Assembly: GCF_028596125.1 (NCBI RefSeq)
Contig: NZ_CP117229.1
Location: 1,844,001-1,908,000, forward strand
DNA: 64,000 nucleotides
Reading direction: 5' to 3'
Origin: Listeria innocua
GTDB taxonomy: Bacteria; Bacillota; Bacilli; Lactobacillales; Listeriaceae
The translations under genes were made by a program, and so were the position numbers. The notes beneath the pieces were generated by a model, which did not search any database, had not been told where the DNA came from, and was given only the letters and a program-made list of their open reading frames with translations. The number at the start of each line of letters is the position of its first letter. Within the stretch, counting starts at the first letter, position 1. Positions 18,213 to 26,777 of this stretch are shown in pieces.

Positions 18213-18271
18213 TGTATCACTCTTTTCTTCACATTTTCAGTTACTTCAAGAATAGCATAGGTAGCTAAATC

Positions 18272-18300
18272 TTGCCTAAAATTCGATTATTAGCTAAAAT
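18272..18300 (+). promoter_or_regulatory. recU-pbpA upstream promoter
   Basis: TTGCCT, 17-base spacer, TAAAAT; the start would be near 18307. A second TATAAT stands at 18402-18407 with TTGATA 23 bases ahead, too far for a strong promoter. Confidence 0.55.
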
Positions 18301-18306
18301 ATGGTA

Positions 18307-18331
18307 AAATAGACGAAGGTACGTTCTATTT
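18307..18331. promoter_or_regulatory. Dyad operator-like site at the recU promoter
   Basis: AAATAGA and TCTATTT form a perfect 7-bp dyad with an 11-base centre. Inside it CGAAGGTACGTTCT resembles the LexA box CGAAC-N4-GTTCG with two mismatches. Position just after the predicted start suits a repressor. Confidence 0.4.
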
Positions 18332-18458
18332 ATGAGATAGTTTCATGCCAGAAAGAGCTATTTTGCATTTAATTGATACTATCATTTTCATTTTTATTTG
18401 TTATAATAGATGATAGTCTGAAATTCAGAATAGAAATTTTCTGATAGAGGTGAAAAAA

Positions 18459-19064
18459 ATGGCTATTGGTTATCCCGGCGGCAAGAAGTATACAGCGAGT
18501 CATGAAGGACTTCCTTCAAAAAAACGGAAAACTCCTGTAACTTATGGTAAGCGAGGTATGTCTTTAGAAGATGACTTGAATGATACAATTGCGTATTATT
18601 TAGCCCACGACATCGCAGTCATCCATAAAAAACCTACCCCGGTCCAAATTGTCAGTGTGGACTATCCAAAAAGAAGTAGTGCCAAAATTAAGGAAGCCTA
18701 CTTCAAAACACCATCCACAACAGACTACAATGGTGTTTATAAAGGAAAATATGTTGATTTTGAAGCAAAAGAAACGCAAAATACAACTTCCTTTCCACTC
18801 AGTAATTTTCATGATCACCAAATGACACATATGGCAAATGTCTTAAAACAAGATGGCATTGTTTTTGTCATTATCGCTTTCCAAAAACTTGGAGAAACGC
18901 ATTTCATTCCTTTCGAAAAGTTTTATCCGTTTTGGGAACGCATGCAAAGTGGTGGAAGAAAATCAGTCACTATAAGTGAAATACAAGATGTATCAGACCA
19001 AGTTCCTTATGGTCTAAATCCAAGGCTTGACTTCTTGCAATCCATAGACAAATTATACTTCTAG
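18459..19064 (+). CDS. recU: Holliday-junction resolvase RecU
   Basis: Cleaves four-way junctions in recombinational repair and chromosome segregation. The nuclease-fold residues are in [22 protein letters not shown] (about residues 85-106), with Asp, Glu and Lys of the PD-(D/E)xK site; [12 protein letters not shown] is a further match to B. subtilis. An in-frame GTG lies at 18450, but ATG 18459 is better placed relative to AGAGGTG and gives 201 residues. It is joined with pbpA 31 bases downstream, the common Firmicute arrangement, tying recombination to wall growth. Upstream are the promoter and dyad at 18272-18331. Confidence 0.95.
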   Translation: MAIGYPGGKKYTASHEGLPSKKRKTPVTYGKRGMSLEDDLNDTIAYYLAHDIAVIHKKPTPVQIVSVDYPKRSSAKIKEAYFKTPSTTDYNGVYKGKYVDFEAKETQNTTSFPLSNFHDHQMTHMANVLKQDGIVFVIIAFQKLGETHFIPFEKFYPFWERMQSGGRKSVTISEIQDVSDQVPYGLNPRLDFLQSIDKLYF

Positions 19065-19095
19065 TCAAACCTTTTTTAAAGGAGAGAGATTTTTA

Positions 19096-21576
19096 ATGGC
19101 AGATAAACCGCAGACAAGATCTCAGTATCGCAAAAAACCAAAGGGTAGCTCTAAAAAAGCCCAACCAAAACGAGGAAAACGTGTAGTAGTTAATATTTTC
19201 AAAACGATTTTCTTTGTAGGGTTATTTTTAACTTTCTTTGGTATTGCGGCTGGTGCAACTATTTTTTATGATTATGCAAAAGATGCACCTAAACTGACCG
19301 ACTCCAAACTGCGTGATCCACTTTCATCCAAGTTACTTGATAAGGATGGCAAGGTTTTCGCAGAAGTTGGAACCGAACGGCGGGAATATATTGAATACAA
19401 AGATATACCTGAAACACTTAAAAACGCCATTCTAACAACAGAAGATGCGCGTTTTTACGAACATGATGGGATTGACCCTATCCGTCTTGGCGGGGCTGTT
19501 GTAGCCAACGTTACTGACGGCTTTGGTGCAGAAGGTGCTAGTACTTTATCCCAACAAATCATTAAAATGTCTTATTTAGATTATACGAATAAGACACTTG
19601 CACGAAAAGCACAAGAAGCATGGTTAGCACTTCAATTAGAAGAAAAATATAGCAAAAACGACATTCTTGAAATTTATGTCAATAAAGTCTATATGTCTGA
19701 CCGCGTGCACGGTATGCAAACAGCTGCCGAACATTACTTTGGTAAAAATGTAAAAGATCTTACATTAGCCGAAACTGCACTTCTTGCTGGGATGCCTCAA
19801 AGTCCTAACAATTACAATCCATACGATCACCCAGAAGCAGCTAAAAAACGTCGTGATCAAGTTTTAACCAACATGTACACGCATGACAAAATTTCTAAAG
19901 AAGAAATGACTACCGCACAAAAATCACCAATTACAACTGGACTTCGCTCGAAAAAAGATCGTGAAGACAAAATTTATAAATACGATTCTTACGTAACACA
20001 AGTATTGAGTGAAATTCCTAAAGAATATGATGTCTACCGTGACGGATTAACGATTTATACAGCACTTGATCGTGACGCACAAGAATATACAGAGAAAATG
20101 CTAAATACAAACAAAGTTGTTAATTTCACGGATGATGAAATGCAAGCCGGAATTGTTCTTCAAGATACTAAAACCGGTCGTGTCCAAGCAATTGGTGGCG
20201 GACGTAACCAAAAAGTAACTCGCGGATATAACTATGCCACTCAAGTAAAACGGTCGGTAGGTTCCACGATGAAACCTATTGCCGATTATGGTCCAGCTTT
20301 TGAATATTTAGATTGGTCAACTGCTCATATTTTAGAAGATGAACCTTATACGTATACTGGCGGAACCCCTATTAATAACTGGGACTTCGGGTATAAAGGA
20401 CCAATTTCCGTACGACAAGCGCTTTATGATTCAAGAAACATTCCAGCACTTAAAACATTACAAGCAGTTGGACTTGATAAATCCGAGCAGTTTGTTAATA
20501 AACTTGGTATCACCTATGATAAAGGACAAAATGTAGAATCCAATGCTATCGGTGCAAACAGTTCTAATCCAATGCAAATGGCCGGAGCTTATGCTGCCTT
20601 TGGTAATAAAGGAATTTACAATAAACCTCATACAGTAACAAAAATCGTCTTATCTGACGGACAAACTGAAATCGATACAGAACCAAGTAGCACAGTAGCA
20701 ATGAAAGAATCTACTGCTTATATGGTTTCTGATGTTCTAAAAGATGTACTTTCTGTCGGAACAGGTACGACAGCAGCTGTACCAGGAGTTCCTGCCGCTG
20801 GTAAAACAGGTACAACAAATATTCCACCTGAATTCACTTCGAAGTACTACTACCCTAGTGGTGCTGCCCGTGATTCATGGTTTGCTGGCTATACAACCAA
20901 TTATTCTATCGCCGTCTGGACAGGCTATGACGATAAGAAAAAATATGTGTCAGCGAGTGAACAAAAGATTGCACAACGCATGTTTAGTAAACTTATGGCT
21001 CATGTATCTGCCAATAAAACAACAACAGATTTCAAAATGCCAAGTAACGTTGTATCCGTTCCAATTTTAAAAGGTAGCAACCCAATCGCTCGTGCCGCAG
21101 AAGGTACGGCAAGCGATAAAGTAAGCTACGAATTATTCTTGTCAGGTACGGCACCAACTAAAACCGCTTCGACACCAGAAGATGAGAAGAAAAAAGCCGA
21201 AGAAGAAGCGAAGAAAAAAGCCGAAGAAGATAAGAAAAAAACAGAAGAAGAGAAAAAGAAAGAAGAAGAAGCTAAGAAAAAAGCAGAGGAAGAGGCTAAG
21301 AAAAAGGCTGAAGAAGAAGCCAAAAATCTTACTGCCCCTGCCGGCCTAAGAGCAAGTTATGATGCTAATTCTAAACAGGTTAATGTTTCTTGGTCTCCGG
21401 TAAATGGCGCAACCTATGAAGTAAATGTCAATGGTTCAACCACAACCGTCTCTTCTACTTCTGTATCTGTAAGTGGTGGTAACCCTGGCGATACCGTATC
21501 AATAAATGTCGTCGCCGTAAAAGATGGCAAGCGAAGTCCTGCCGCCTCCACTACAGTTAGAATTCCAGATAGTTAA
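19096..21576 (+). CDS. pbpA: Class A penicillin-binding protein PBPA1
   Basis: Bifunctional glycosyltransferase/transpeptidase of peptidoglycan, 826 residues. The short cytoplasmic tail holds TRSQYRK (7-13), the GpsB docking motif, followed by a membrane helix (about 31-58). The glycosyltransferase has Glu116 in EDARFYEHDG. The transpeptidase has STMK (Ser390), SRN and KTG (570-572). A Lys/Glu/Ala-rich low-complexity linker (about 696-743) leads to a C-terminal fibronectin type III-like domain (about 744-826). Second in recU-pbpA. It is a normal class A PBP apart from the variable linker, which could differ in length between strains. Confidence 0.96.
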   Translation: MADKPQTRSQYRKKPKGSSKKAQPKRGKRVVVNIFKTIFFVGLFLTFFGIAAGATIFYDYAKDAPKLTDSKLRDPLSSKLLDKDGKVFAEVGTERREYIEYKDIPETLKNAILTTEDARFYEHDGIDPIRLGGAVVANVTDGFGAEGASTLSQQIIKMSYLDYTNKTLARKAQEAWLALQLEEKYSKNDILEIYVNKVYMSDRVHGMQTAAEHYFGKNVKDLTLAETALLAGMPQSPNNYNPYDHPEAAKKRRDQVLTNMYTHDKISKEEMTTAQKSPITTGLRSKKDREDKIYKYDSYVTQVLSEIPKEYDVYRDGLTIYTALDRDAQEYTEKMLNTNKVVNFTDDEMQAGIVLQDTKTGRVQAIGGGRNQKVTRGYNYATQVKRSVGSTMKPIADYGPAFEYLDWSTAHILEDEPYTYTGGTPINNWDFGYKGPISVRQALYDSRNIPALKTLQAVGLDKSEQFVNKLGITYDKGQNVESNAIGANSSNPMQMAGAYAAFGNKGIYNKPHTVTKIVLSDGQTEIDTEPSSTVAMKESTAYMVSDVLKDVLSVGTGTTAAVPGVPAAGKTGTTNIPPEFTSKYYYPSGAARDSWFAGYTTNYSIAVWTGYDDKKKYVSASEQKIAQRMFSKLMAHVSANKTTTDFKMPSNVVSVPILKGSNPIARAAEGTASDKVSYELFLSGTAPTKTASTPEDEKKKAEEEAKKKAEEDKKKTEEEKKKEEEAKKKAEEEAKKKAEEEAKNLTAPAGLRASYDANSKQVNVSWSPVNGATYEVNVNGSTTTVSSTSVSVSGGNPGDTVSINVVAVKDGKRSPAASTTVRIPDS

Positions 21577-21585
21577 TTGAATAAC

Positions 21586-21622
21586 AAAAAGCGAGGAAGA
21601 GTAATCTCTTCCTCGCTTTTTA
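21586..21622. terminator. Two-way terminator between pbpA and ypoC
   Basis: Arms AAAAAGCGAGGAAGAG and CTCTTCCTCGCTTTTT with a tiny loop; T runs on both strands for convergent genes. Confidence 0.88.
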
Positions 21623-22114
21623 TTCTCTTTTAGCAATTAATTTCCGCTGTTCTAATACTAATTCATTTAACTGACGAAATCCTAAGAAAGTATTACCGCG
21701 TTTTAACACGTATTCTAGTCGTTCCTCCAAATTAAGTGGCTTCGTCTCAAGCGTTTTAATTTGCTCTGTTAAATTATCTAATTGAACTGGCCGATGATTA
21801 CTCCAAAACAGAATAGATAGAAAAATACCAAGCGCATCTCTTACAATAACCGGAGATGGTTTTTGATGTACTTTTAAATCAGCTTCCATACTTTCTGCTA
21901 AATTAGTCATATGTTTTGCTAATTTACGGCAAGCTCGATCCGTTTCATTTTTCCAAGGAATGACTCCTTCTCCTTTTGTGAAAAATTGTTGTTCTTGCCA
22001 AAATGGTAAGCCACTAACGTAAATTGATTCAGGATCATATTCTTCTGCAATTACATCTGGCGCTGGAAAGTCTGGATGGGTTAATTCTACTGCATATTTA
22101 AATTCAGCCATCAA
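21620..22114 (-). CDS. YpoC family protein
   Basis: A 164-residue protein like B. subtilis YpoC, which also sits between nth and the class A PBP gene. Helix-rich, no signal peptide or membrane segment; conserved WxNxxD-like text PWKNETDRACRKLAKHM is visible. It overlaps the end of nth by 11 bases, so it is translated within the dnaD-nth-ypoC unit. Function unknown; the position makes a link to DNA repair or replication initiation possible. Confidence 0.8.
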   Translation of the reverse strand: MMAEFKYAVELTHPDFPAPDVIAEEYDPESIYVSGLPFWQEQQFFTKGEGVIPWKNETDRACRKLAKHMTNLAESMEADLKVHQKPSPVIVRDALGIFLSILFWSNHRPVQLDNLTEQIKTLETKPLNLEERLEYVLKRGNTFLGFRQLNELVLEQRKLIAKRE

Positions 22115-22763
22115 ATCCCCTCACTTTCGCTTGTTTTTTTCCTTCTCTACATAAATAAAGTAAAGGGCATGTCGGACATTCTGGGTTTCTTGCTTTACAA
22201 TGGTATCTTCCGAAAAAAATCATGTAATGGTGCGCATCCGACCATAGTTCTTTTGGAAGTTTTCGTTTAAGTGTTTCTTCTACTTCTACAACAGAATCTT
22301 TCCATCTACAAATACCAAGGCGTTTACTAATTCGCTCTACATGCGTATCAACTGCGATTGCTGGGATGCCAAAGCCAACTGATAAAACAACATTGGCTGT
22401 TTTTCTACCGACACCTGGTAAGCTTTCTAGTTCCGCATGTGTCCGAGGAACTTCTCCGTTAAATTCAGCGAGAATTTTTGCAGATAAGCCTTGAATATTT
22501 TTTGCTTTATTTCGGTATAAACCTATCGAACGAATATCATCCATTAATTCTTCTAATGGTACAGCTAAATAATCTTCTGGTCGGTGATATTTTTCAAAAA
22601 GTGAAGCTGTCACTCGATTGACTAAAACATCTGTACACTGGGCGGATAATACAACTGCAACCAGTAACTCAAACGTATTTTTATGGATTAGTTCGCAATG
22701 TGCTGCTGGAAACATTTTCGCCATTTCTTCTATGCATAATACGGTTTGTTTATTTGATAACAA
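22104..22763 (-). CDS. nth: Endonuclease III
   Basis: DNA glycosylase/AP lyase that excises oxidised pyrimidines. Helix-hairpin-helix LPGVGRKTANVVL with catalytic Lys121, and Asp139 in AVDTHVERI. The four cysteines of the 4Fe-4S cluster are C189, C196, C199 and C205, with the canonical 6-2-5 spacing. Length 219 residues is standard. It follows dnaD by ten bases and overlaps ypoC, so the three genes make one unit, as in B. subtilis. Confidence 0.96.
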   Translation of the reverse strand: MLSNKQTVLCIEEMAKMFPAAHCELIHKNTFELLVAVVLSAQCTDVLVNRVTASLFEKYHRPEDYLAVPLEELMDDIRSIGLYRNKAKNIQGLSAKILAEFNGEVPRTHAELESLPGVGRKTANVVLSVGFGIPAIAVDTHVERISKRLGICRWKDSVVEVEETLKRKLPKELWSDAHHYMIFFGRYHCKARNPECPTCPLLYLCREGKKQAKVRGFDG

Positions 22764-22773
22764 TTTGTTTATG

Positions 22774-23502
22774 TCACCCTTTTCTTTTTTCGAGCCAGTC
22801 GTATAATGGAATCGACCCTGCGCTTTTTTTGACTTCGCTTTGATTAATCGTTTGGCTAGTTCGGCCGTTTTGATGAAATTCTTCTGCTACTCGTTTGGCA
22901 TCGTCTATTGTCTTAACGCCTTGTTTCGACCAATTAAGTAATATCCTATCAATATAGCGGAAATTTAGTTTTTGTGAAATAACAGCTTCTTTAAGGGCCT
23001 CCTTGATTAAATCAGGACTTGTTCTATCTTGATCAACCCATGCAGATAACATTTCTGCCTCCATTGGCGAAAGCGGTCTGCCAAATTCCGCTTCAAATAA
23101 ACTGTACAAATTCGTTTGTTGCTCCACTTCCAGATCTTGTCTATTATCCGCTTCGATATTTTCGTAAAATGCGACTAATTTGCCCCAAAGCGGTTCTAAA
23201 TTATATTGTTCAGAAATCATTAATGAATTATCTTTACTTTGTTCAATAGCAACCACGCTTTTTTTAAGCAGTGAATCCATTGTTTTAATAGTATCTTCCA
23301 GTCGAAGTGTTGTTCTATCTGTTAACATCTCCATCGAAGGAAAAAATTCTGCTTCTGCTGCAAATGATTGTATTTGAAGTAAAAGTACTAATTCATTTTC
23401 ATTTAGGCCAATTGCTGCATAGTTTTTCACTAATACTTGTGGCAAAGTTACTTGCCCTTCAGCCATCCATTTCTCAAGCATTTTATGATCCATTTTAAAC
23501 AC
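22774..23502 (-). CDS. dnaD: Replication-initiation protein DnaD
   Basis: Primosome component that bridges DnaA/PriA and helps load the replicative helicase. The N-terminal winged-helix domain covers residues about 1-100, with NYAAIGLNENELVLLLQIQSFAAE. The C-terminal DnaB/DnaD-like domain has LSPMEAEMLSAWV and the tail motif NFRYIDRILLNWSKQGVKT. The 242-residue length is typical. It opens the dnaD-nth-ypoC unit, after the asnS terminator, so it needs its own promoter in 23503-23600. Confidence 0.93.
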   Translation of the reverse strand: MFKMDHKMLEKWMAEGQVTLPQVLVKNYAAIGLNENELVLLLQIQSFAAEAEFFPSMEMLTDRTTLRLEDTIKTMDSLLKKSVVAIEQSKDNSLMISEQYNLEPLWGKLVAFYENIEADNRQDLEVEQQTNLYSLFEAEFGRPLSPMEAEMLSAWVDQDRTSPDLIKEALKEAVISQKLNFRYIDRILLNWSKQGVKTIDDAKRVAEEFHQNGRTSQTINQSEVKKSAGSIPLYDWLEKRKG

Positions 23503-23600
23503 CTCACTCCAAAATTATAACATGGTTTTCAAGGGAAAAATATAAAAGTAATGAGAAAATCACTAAATCAGTTGGAAAAGCTGTTTTTTACTCGGTAGAA

Positions 23601-23637
23601 ATAAAAAAGTGAAGCCAATAGATGGCTTCACTTTTTC
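23601..23637 (-). terminator. asnS terminator
   Basis: Arms AAAAGTGAAGCCA and TGGCTTCACTTTT; T runs follow on the minus strand. It ends the aspB-asnS unit. Confidence 0.88.
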
Positions 23638-24930
23638 TTAAGGATATAAACGGTTAAGTAAGCGTGGGAATGGAATTGTTTCGCGAACATGTTCTGTTCC
23701 GGAAATCCAAGCTACCGTACGCTCTAAACCAAGTCCAAAACCAGAGTGTGGTACAGAACCGTAACGAGCTAAATCAAGATACCAGCTATATGCTTCTTGG
23801 TCTAAATCGAAATCTTCCATTCTAGCTTGTAGTGTTTCTAAATCATGAATACGTTCAGATCCGCCAATAATTTCTCCGTATCCTTCTGGAGCAATCATAT
23901 CGGCACATAAAACAACTTGATCGTTTTCTGGATCTTCTGGCATATAAAATGGTTTAATTGCTTTTGGATAATGTGTAATAAACACTGGTTTTTCGAAGCT
24001 ATCCGCAATCGCTGTTTCATGCGGTGCCCCGAAATCATCTCCCCAAACAATGTCATCAAAGCCTAATTCGTGTAAACGTTCAATTGCTTCTGTATAAGTA
24101 ATACGCGGGAACGGTGCAACCATTTTTTCTAAATGACTCACATCACGTCCAAGGCGATCCAGTTCCAAGCGACAGTTATCAAGTACTGCTTTTACAAGGA
24201 AAGCCACATAGTTTTCTTGAACTTGTAAGCTATCTTCTAATTTGTAAAAAGCCATTTCTGGTTCAATCATCCAGAATTCAATTAAATGACGACGTGTTTT
24301 TGATTTTTCAGCACGGAAAGTCGGGCCGAATGAGAATACTTTTCCGAAAGCCATTGCTGCTGCTTCCATATATAATTGTCCACTTTGAGAAAGAAAGGCA
24401 TCTTCATCAAAATATTTCGTATGGAATAGTTCGGTTGTTCCTTCTGGTGCACTACCAGTTAAGATAGGTGGATCAATTTTTAGGAATCCTTCTTTATTGA
24501 AAAATTCATAACTAGCGCGGATAATTTCATTACGGATTTTCATGATAGCGTGTTGACGATTAGAACGTAACCATAAATGACGGTGATCCATTAAAAATTC
24601 CGTACCGTGTTCTTTCGGTGTAATTGGATAGTCATGCGATTCGCTAATTACTTCTACGCCAGATACAGCCATTTCATAACCAAATGGGGAACGTGTATCT
24701 TCATTAATTGTACCTGTTACAAATAAGCTTGTTTCTTGTGTTAAAGCTTTGGCAGTGGCAAACATATCGTCGCCAACTTCTGCTTTTACGACAACGCCTT
24801 GCATAAATCCTGTTCCATCACGTAATTGTAAGAAAGCAATTTTCCCACTTGAACGCTTATTCGCAAGCCATGCTCCAATAGTTACTTCTTTTCCGACAAA
24901 TTCGGATGCTTGATTGATTGTAATTTTCAC
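23638..24930 (-). CDS. asnS: Asparaginyl-tRNA synthetase
   Basis: Class IIb synthetase charging tRNA-Asn, 430 residues. The N-terminal OB-fold anticodon domain (about residues 1-100) has [22 protein letters not shown]. Motif 2 is visible near [21 protein letters not shown], and motif 3 as [11 protein letters not shown] near the C-terminus. It lies 13 bases after the aspartate aminotransferase gene. No T-box precedes it, so the regulation differs from many Firmicute synthetases. A strong terminator follows. Confidence 0.96.
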   Translation of the reverse strand: MKITINQASEFVGKEVTIGAWLANKRSSGKIAFLQLRDGTGFMQGVVVKAEVGDDMFATAKALTQETSLFVTGTINEDTRSPFGYEMAVSGVEVISESHDYPITPKEHGTEFLMDHRHLWLRSNRQHAIMKIRNEIIRASYEFFNKEGFLKIDPPILTGSAPEGTTELFHTKYFDEDAFLSQSGQLYMEAAAMAFGKVFSFGPTFRAEKSKTRRHLIEFWMIEPEMAFYKLEDSLQVQENYVAFLVKAVLDNCRLELDRLGRDVSHLEKMVAPFPRITYTEAIERLHELGFDDIVWGDDFGAPHETAIADSFEKPVFITHYPKAIKPFYMPEDPENDQVVLCADMIAPEGYGEIIGGSERIHDLETLQARMEDFDLDQEAYSWYLDLARYGSVPHSGFGLGLERTVAWISGTEHVRETIPFPRLLNRLYP

Positions 24931-24943
24931 TTGTCTACACTCC

Positions 24944-26125
24944 CTATTTCATAAAACTTTTGATTCGATTTATAGCTTCTTGGAATAAGTCTGGATTTGT
25001 TGCATAAGAAAGGCGTATATAATCGGGCATTCCGAATCCTGAGCCTGGAATGACTGCGACTTTCGCTTCTTCTAAAAGAGCTGCTACAAAGGCATCTACA
25101 TCCTGAAAACCTTTTTTATGTGCCGCTTCTTTTACTTCAATAAAGAAATAAAAAGCGCCATCTGGTTTTTTTGGTTTAAATCCTGGAATACTACTTAGTT
25201 CTGGATAAAAGCGTTCCATTCTCTCTTCAAAAGCTTTGTACATTTTTTCTGGAACTTCTTGACTACCAACATAAGCTTCTAGCGCCGCATACTGAGCATT
25301 CGCAGTGGGGTTACTTGTTAAATGATCTGCAAGTTTACTCATTCCAGCGATAATTTCTTTATTTGCAGCTGCGTAACCAATCCGCCATCCAGTCATGGAA
25401 TAAGCTTTGGATACACCATTAATTACGATAGTTAAATCATATAAACGGTCACTTAAGCTAGCAATAGAAACTAAATCCGCTTTGTTTCCGTAGTATAATT
25501 TCTCATAGATTTCATCAGATAAAATGTAAATCTGATGTTTTTCAGCAACTGCGCCAATTGCGGCTAATTCGTCTTTTGTATAGCACATGCCAGACGGATT
25601 GTTGGGCGAATTCAACACAATTGCTTTTGTTTTTTCAGTGATAGCATGTTCAAAATCAGTTGCTGATATTTTGAAATCTGCATCAAAGCCAGTTTCGACA
25701 AATACCGGAACTCCGCCAGCTAATTTTACTTGTTCTGGGTAAGTAACCCAGTATGGAACGGGAATAATGACTTCATCGCCAGGATCCAAAATCGTTTGAA
25801 ACGCAGAATATAATACATGTTTTGCCCCTGTACCTACAAAAATCTGATTGGCTTCATAGGTTAATGACTGGTCTTTTTTGAGCTTATCCACAATTGCTTG
25901 TTTAAGTTCGAGTATTCCGCTTGAAGGAGTATATTTCGTGAATCCCTTATTCATGGACTCGATAGCTGCATCGATAATATTTTGCGGGGTATTAAAATCT
26001 GGTTCCCCAGCACCTAATCCGATAACATCAATTCCTTCTTGTTTCATTTGTTTTGCTTTTGCCGTAATCGCGAGTGTTGGCGACGGGGCAACTCCTTTGA
26101 CACGTTTTGACAACGGTAAGTCCAT
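24944..26125 (-). CDS. aspB: Aspartate aminotransferase (class I, AspB)
   Basis: PLP enzyme that transaminates oxaloacetate with glutamate to give aspartate; 393 residues. NSPNNPSG binds the cofactor phosphate region, and the lysine of [18 protein letters not shown] forms the Schiff base. Type Ib sequence, as in B. subtilis AspB. It lies between ypmB (22 bases upstream) and asnS (13 downstream): aspartate is the precursor of asparagine, and this order is conserved in Bacillus. A generic aromatic aminotransferase is less likely. Confidence 0.93.
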   Translation of the reverse strand: MDLPLSKRVKGVAPSPTLAITAKAKQMKQEGIDVIGLGAGEPDFNTPQNIIDAAIESMNKGFTKYTPSSGILELKQAIVDKLKKDQSLTYEANQIFVGTGAKHVLYSAFQTILDPGDEVIIPVPYWVTYPEQVKLAGGVPVFVETGFDADFKISATDFEHAITEKTKAIVLNSPNNPSGMCYTKDELAAIGAVAEKHQIYILSDEIYEKLYYGNKADLVSIASLSDRLYDLTIVINGVSKAYSMTGWRIGYAAANKEIIAGMSKLADHLTSNPTANAQYAALEAYVGSQEVPEKMYKAFEERMERFYPELSSIPGFKPKKPDGAFYFFIEVKEAAHKKGFQDVDAFVAALLEEAKVAVIPGSGFGMPDYIRLSYATNPDLFQEAINRIKSFMK

Positions 26126-26147
26126 TTTATTCCCTCCTCCAGTTTAA

Positions 26148-26669
26148 TTACAAATTCTCAATTTCTCTGTACCATTCACCTGTTTCAAAGTTAATGTCAA
26201 AGTAATTTAGCTTGTCGTTTTTGTCTAGATACGCTACTTCCCAAATAGGTGTTTCTTTTTCCATGCCTAAAGTGACATGCAAAATTTTTGCTGGATTCTT
26301 TTCTTTTACTACTTTGTCGCGTGCTTGACTTTCTGTAATACCATCAGATGCGAATTTAACATATACTTTGTCGGATTTTTTCTTTGGAACCCAGACAATG
26401 ATTTTCTTATCTTTACTGTTTTTGCCAGTTAAGACATAATAAACTTCTTTCGGACCATTGTATAAATAAAATTTATCTGTGGTCTTTAAATCAACTTGGC
26501 CACTTATTCGGTCTAAAGCTTCTGTTTCTGCGTTGGTTACTGGTTTTTCTGCCTGTCTAAAGTACAGAAAAGCCGCCACGATAAGCACAATAATTATGCC
26601 GAGAATAATCGCTATCCATTTGCCAATCTTACGGTTAGGTTTTCTATTTCGCAAAATAATCTCGCTCAT
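26148..26669 (-). CDS. YpmB-like membrane-anchored protein
   Basis: A 173-residue protein with one N-terminal membrane segment (IGKWIAIILGIIIVLIVAAFL) and an extracytoplasmic part resembling PepSY-type YpmB: VYYVLTGKNSKDKKIIVWVPK and the C-terminal WYREIENL. The open frame goes back to ATG 26717, but a TATAAT at 26732-26737 puts transcription start near 26725, leaving eight bases with no ribosome binding site. ATG 26669 is preferred, though its Shine-Dalgarno is also poor, so the start is uncertain. It heads the ypmB-aspB-asnS unit. Function unknown. Confidence 0.75.
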   Translation of the reverse strand: MSEIILRNRKPNRKIGKWIAIILGIIIVLIVAAFLYFRQAEKPVTNAETEALDRISGQVDLKTTDKFYLYNGPKEVYYVLTGKNSKDKKIIVWVPKKKSDKVYVKFASDGITESQARDKVVKEKNPAKILHVTLGMEKETPIWEVAYLDKNDKLNYFDINFETGEWYREIENL

Positions 26670-26731
26670 TTCTATTTCTAAATTACCGGAAAATTGCCCG
26701 GCGATATGCATTTTCATTTTCGCATAGATAC

Positions 26732-26760
26732 ATTATAGCAATAGCAGCCATAGATTTGAA
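26732..26760 (-). promoter_or_regulatory. ypmB promoter
   Basis: TTCAAA, 17-base spacer and TATAAT on the minus strand. The TATAAT box argues against the most upstream ATG of ypmB. Confidence 0.55.
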
Positions 26761-26777
26761 GTCATATTAGGAAAAAT

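Noticed and set aside
18432-18446. CodY-like sequence AATTTTCTGATAGAG before recU
   Set aside because: It has four mismatches to the consensus and lies over the ribosome binding site.
21126-21323. Ser/Phe-rich minus-strand frame
   Set aside because: It is the antisense of the Lys/Glu-rich linker of PBPA1.
24600-24943. T-box leader before asnS
   Set aside because: The gap to aspB is only 13 bases, with no room for a T-box; the genes are co-transcribed.
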